Part shown: positions 5,704 to 6,035 of the stretch, piece after piece
Numbering within the stretch: the stretch's first letter is position 1
Layout of the letters: each line of letters begins with the position of its first letter
DNA from: Propionibacteriaceae bacterium
Lineage (GTDB): Bacteria > Actinomycetota > Actinomycetes > Propionibacteriales > Propionibacteriaceae
NCBI GenBank assembly: GCA_003451975.1
Contig: DMIX01000200.1
Location: 1-6,035, forward strand
Direction: 5' to 3'
DNA: 6,035 bases
Made by a program: the position numbers and the translations under genes
Notes under the pieces: generated by a model
What the model saw: only the letters and a program-made list of their open reading frames with translations
The model's database searches: none
Told to the model about the DNA's origin: nothing

Positions 5704-6035
5704 CAGGATCTCTCTTCGATCATGCCGGTCAACAGGGGCGGTGCTGGCGCCTCGGGGCGTTCGTGGTAGTGGTCAGTGGTGTCCGGAGTGGGGCCGGTGT
5801 GCACCACGCGGCCCTCCCGGAGCACGATGCAGTTGGTGAGCAGCGGTTCCAAAGCCCCGGTTTCGTGGAGGATCACCAGGATCGTGGTACCGCTGGCGTT
5901 CAGCTTGCCGAGCAGATCGGCCAGGCTGGCCTGTACCTTCAGATCGACTCCGGCGAAAGGCTCGTCCAAGATCAGCAGGTCAGCTGAATGGGCGAGGGCC
6001 CGCGCGATCAGGACCCGCTGCTGCTGGCCGCCGGA
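5703..6035 (-). CDS. znuC: Zinc ABC transporter ATP-binding protein (C-terminal part, cut by window edge)
   Basis: The last 110 residues of an ABC ATPase that drives metal import through ZnuB; the N-terminal half with Walker A lies beyond the window. Visible parts are the signature SGGQQQR (1-7, the preceding Leu is outside), Walker B LLILDEP (20-26) with the catalytic Glu25, the D-loop Asp31 in FAGVD, and the H-loop His57 in LVILHETG. The H-loop His is followed by Glu rather than the common Asp, a form I recall from other actinobacterial metal importers. The remaining tail ends in IEERS, and its TGA overlaps the ATG of znuB by one base. The frame is open through the end of the window. Family and neighbours support ZnuC over other ABC ATPases. 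Confidence 0.92.
   Translation of the reverse strand, partial: SGGQQQRVLIARALAHSADLLILDEPFAGVDLKVQASLADLLGKLNASGTTILVILHETGALEPLLTNCIVLREGRVVHTGPTPDTTDHYHERPEAPAPPLLTGMIEERS

Overview
The window is high-GC DNA with gene families, signals and local gene order typical of Actinobacteria. The Zur protein carries all three metal sites of Mycobacterium tuberculosis FurB. The heat-shock gene sits behind a CIRCE operator and an HspR/HAIR-like palindrome. A recO/zur neighbourhood near uppS is also an actinobacterial arrangement. A Propionibacteriaceae-like organism is my best guess, but this is an inference from style and not from a database match. Every long reading frame that looks like a real gene belongs to a known family. 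I see no mobile element, tRNA, rRNA or CRISPR array.

Left part, minus strand (1-1752): uppS, a cis-prenyl diphosphate synthase making the lipid carrier for cell-wall synthesis, runs leftwards into apbE, a FAD:protein FMN transferase, with an ATGA stop/start overlap. Beyond apbE is an imperfect palindrome containing CTGAGCTTGTCGAAG, which looks like a dispersed intergenic repeat or terminator.

Middle part (1753-3567): a divergent intergenic region separates uppS from a small heat-shock protein gene (hsp20, plus strand). It holds a HAIR-like palindrome (1795-1819) and a perfect 27-bp CIRCE operator (1855-1881), so hsp20 is probably repressed by HrcA and possibly also by HspR. After hsp20, a hairpin with perfect 19-bp arms (2344-2409) lies between the convergent hsp20 and an aldo/keto reductase gene, and is a likely bidirectional terminator. 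A 206-base spacer without a convincing gene separates the reductase from recO.

Right part (3568-6035): recO (plus strand, recombinational repair) meets a leftward zinc-uptake operon end to end. The operon is znuC (ATPase, cut by the window edge), znuB (permease with an unusual histidine-rich tail), then zur (zinc-sensing repressor). The genes are joined by short overlaps: TGATG between znuC and znuB, and 14 nt between znuB and zur. The stop codons of recO and zur share one CTAG. The operon imports zinc and makes its own repressor; its promoter and any Zur box lie outside the window.

No wholly new system is visible. The points most worth a second look are the histidine tail on ZnuB, the paired heat-shock operators, the long perfect hairpin and the uppS-apbE coupling.
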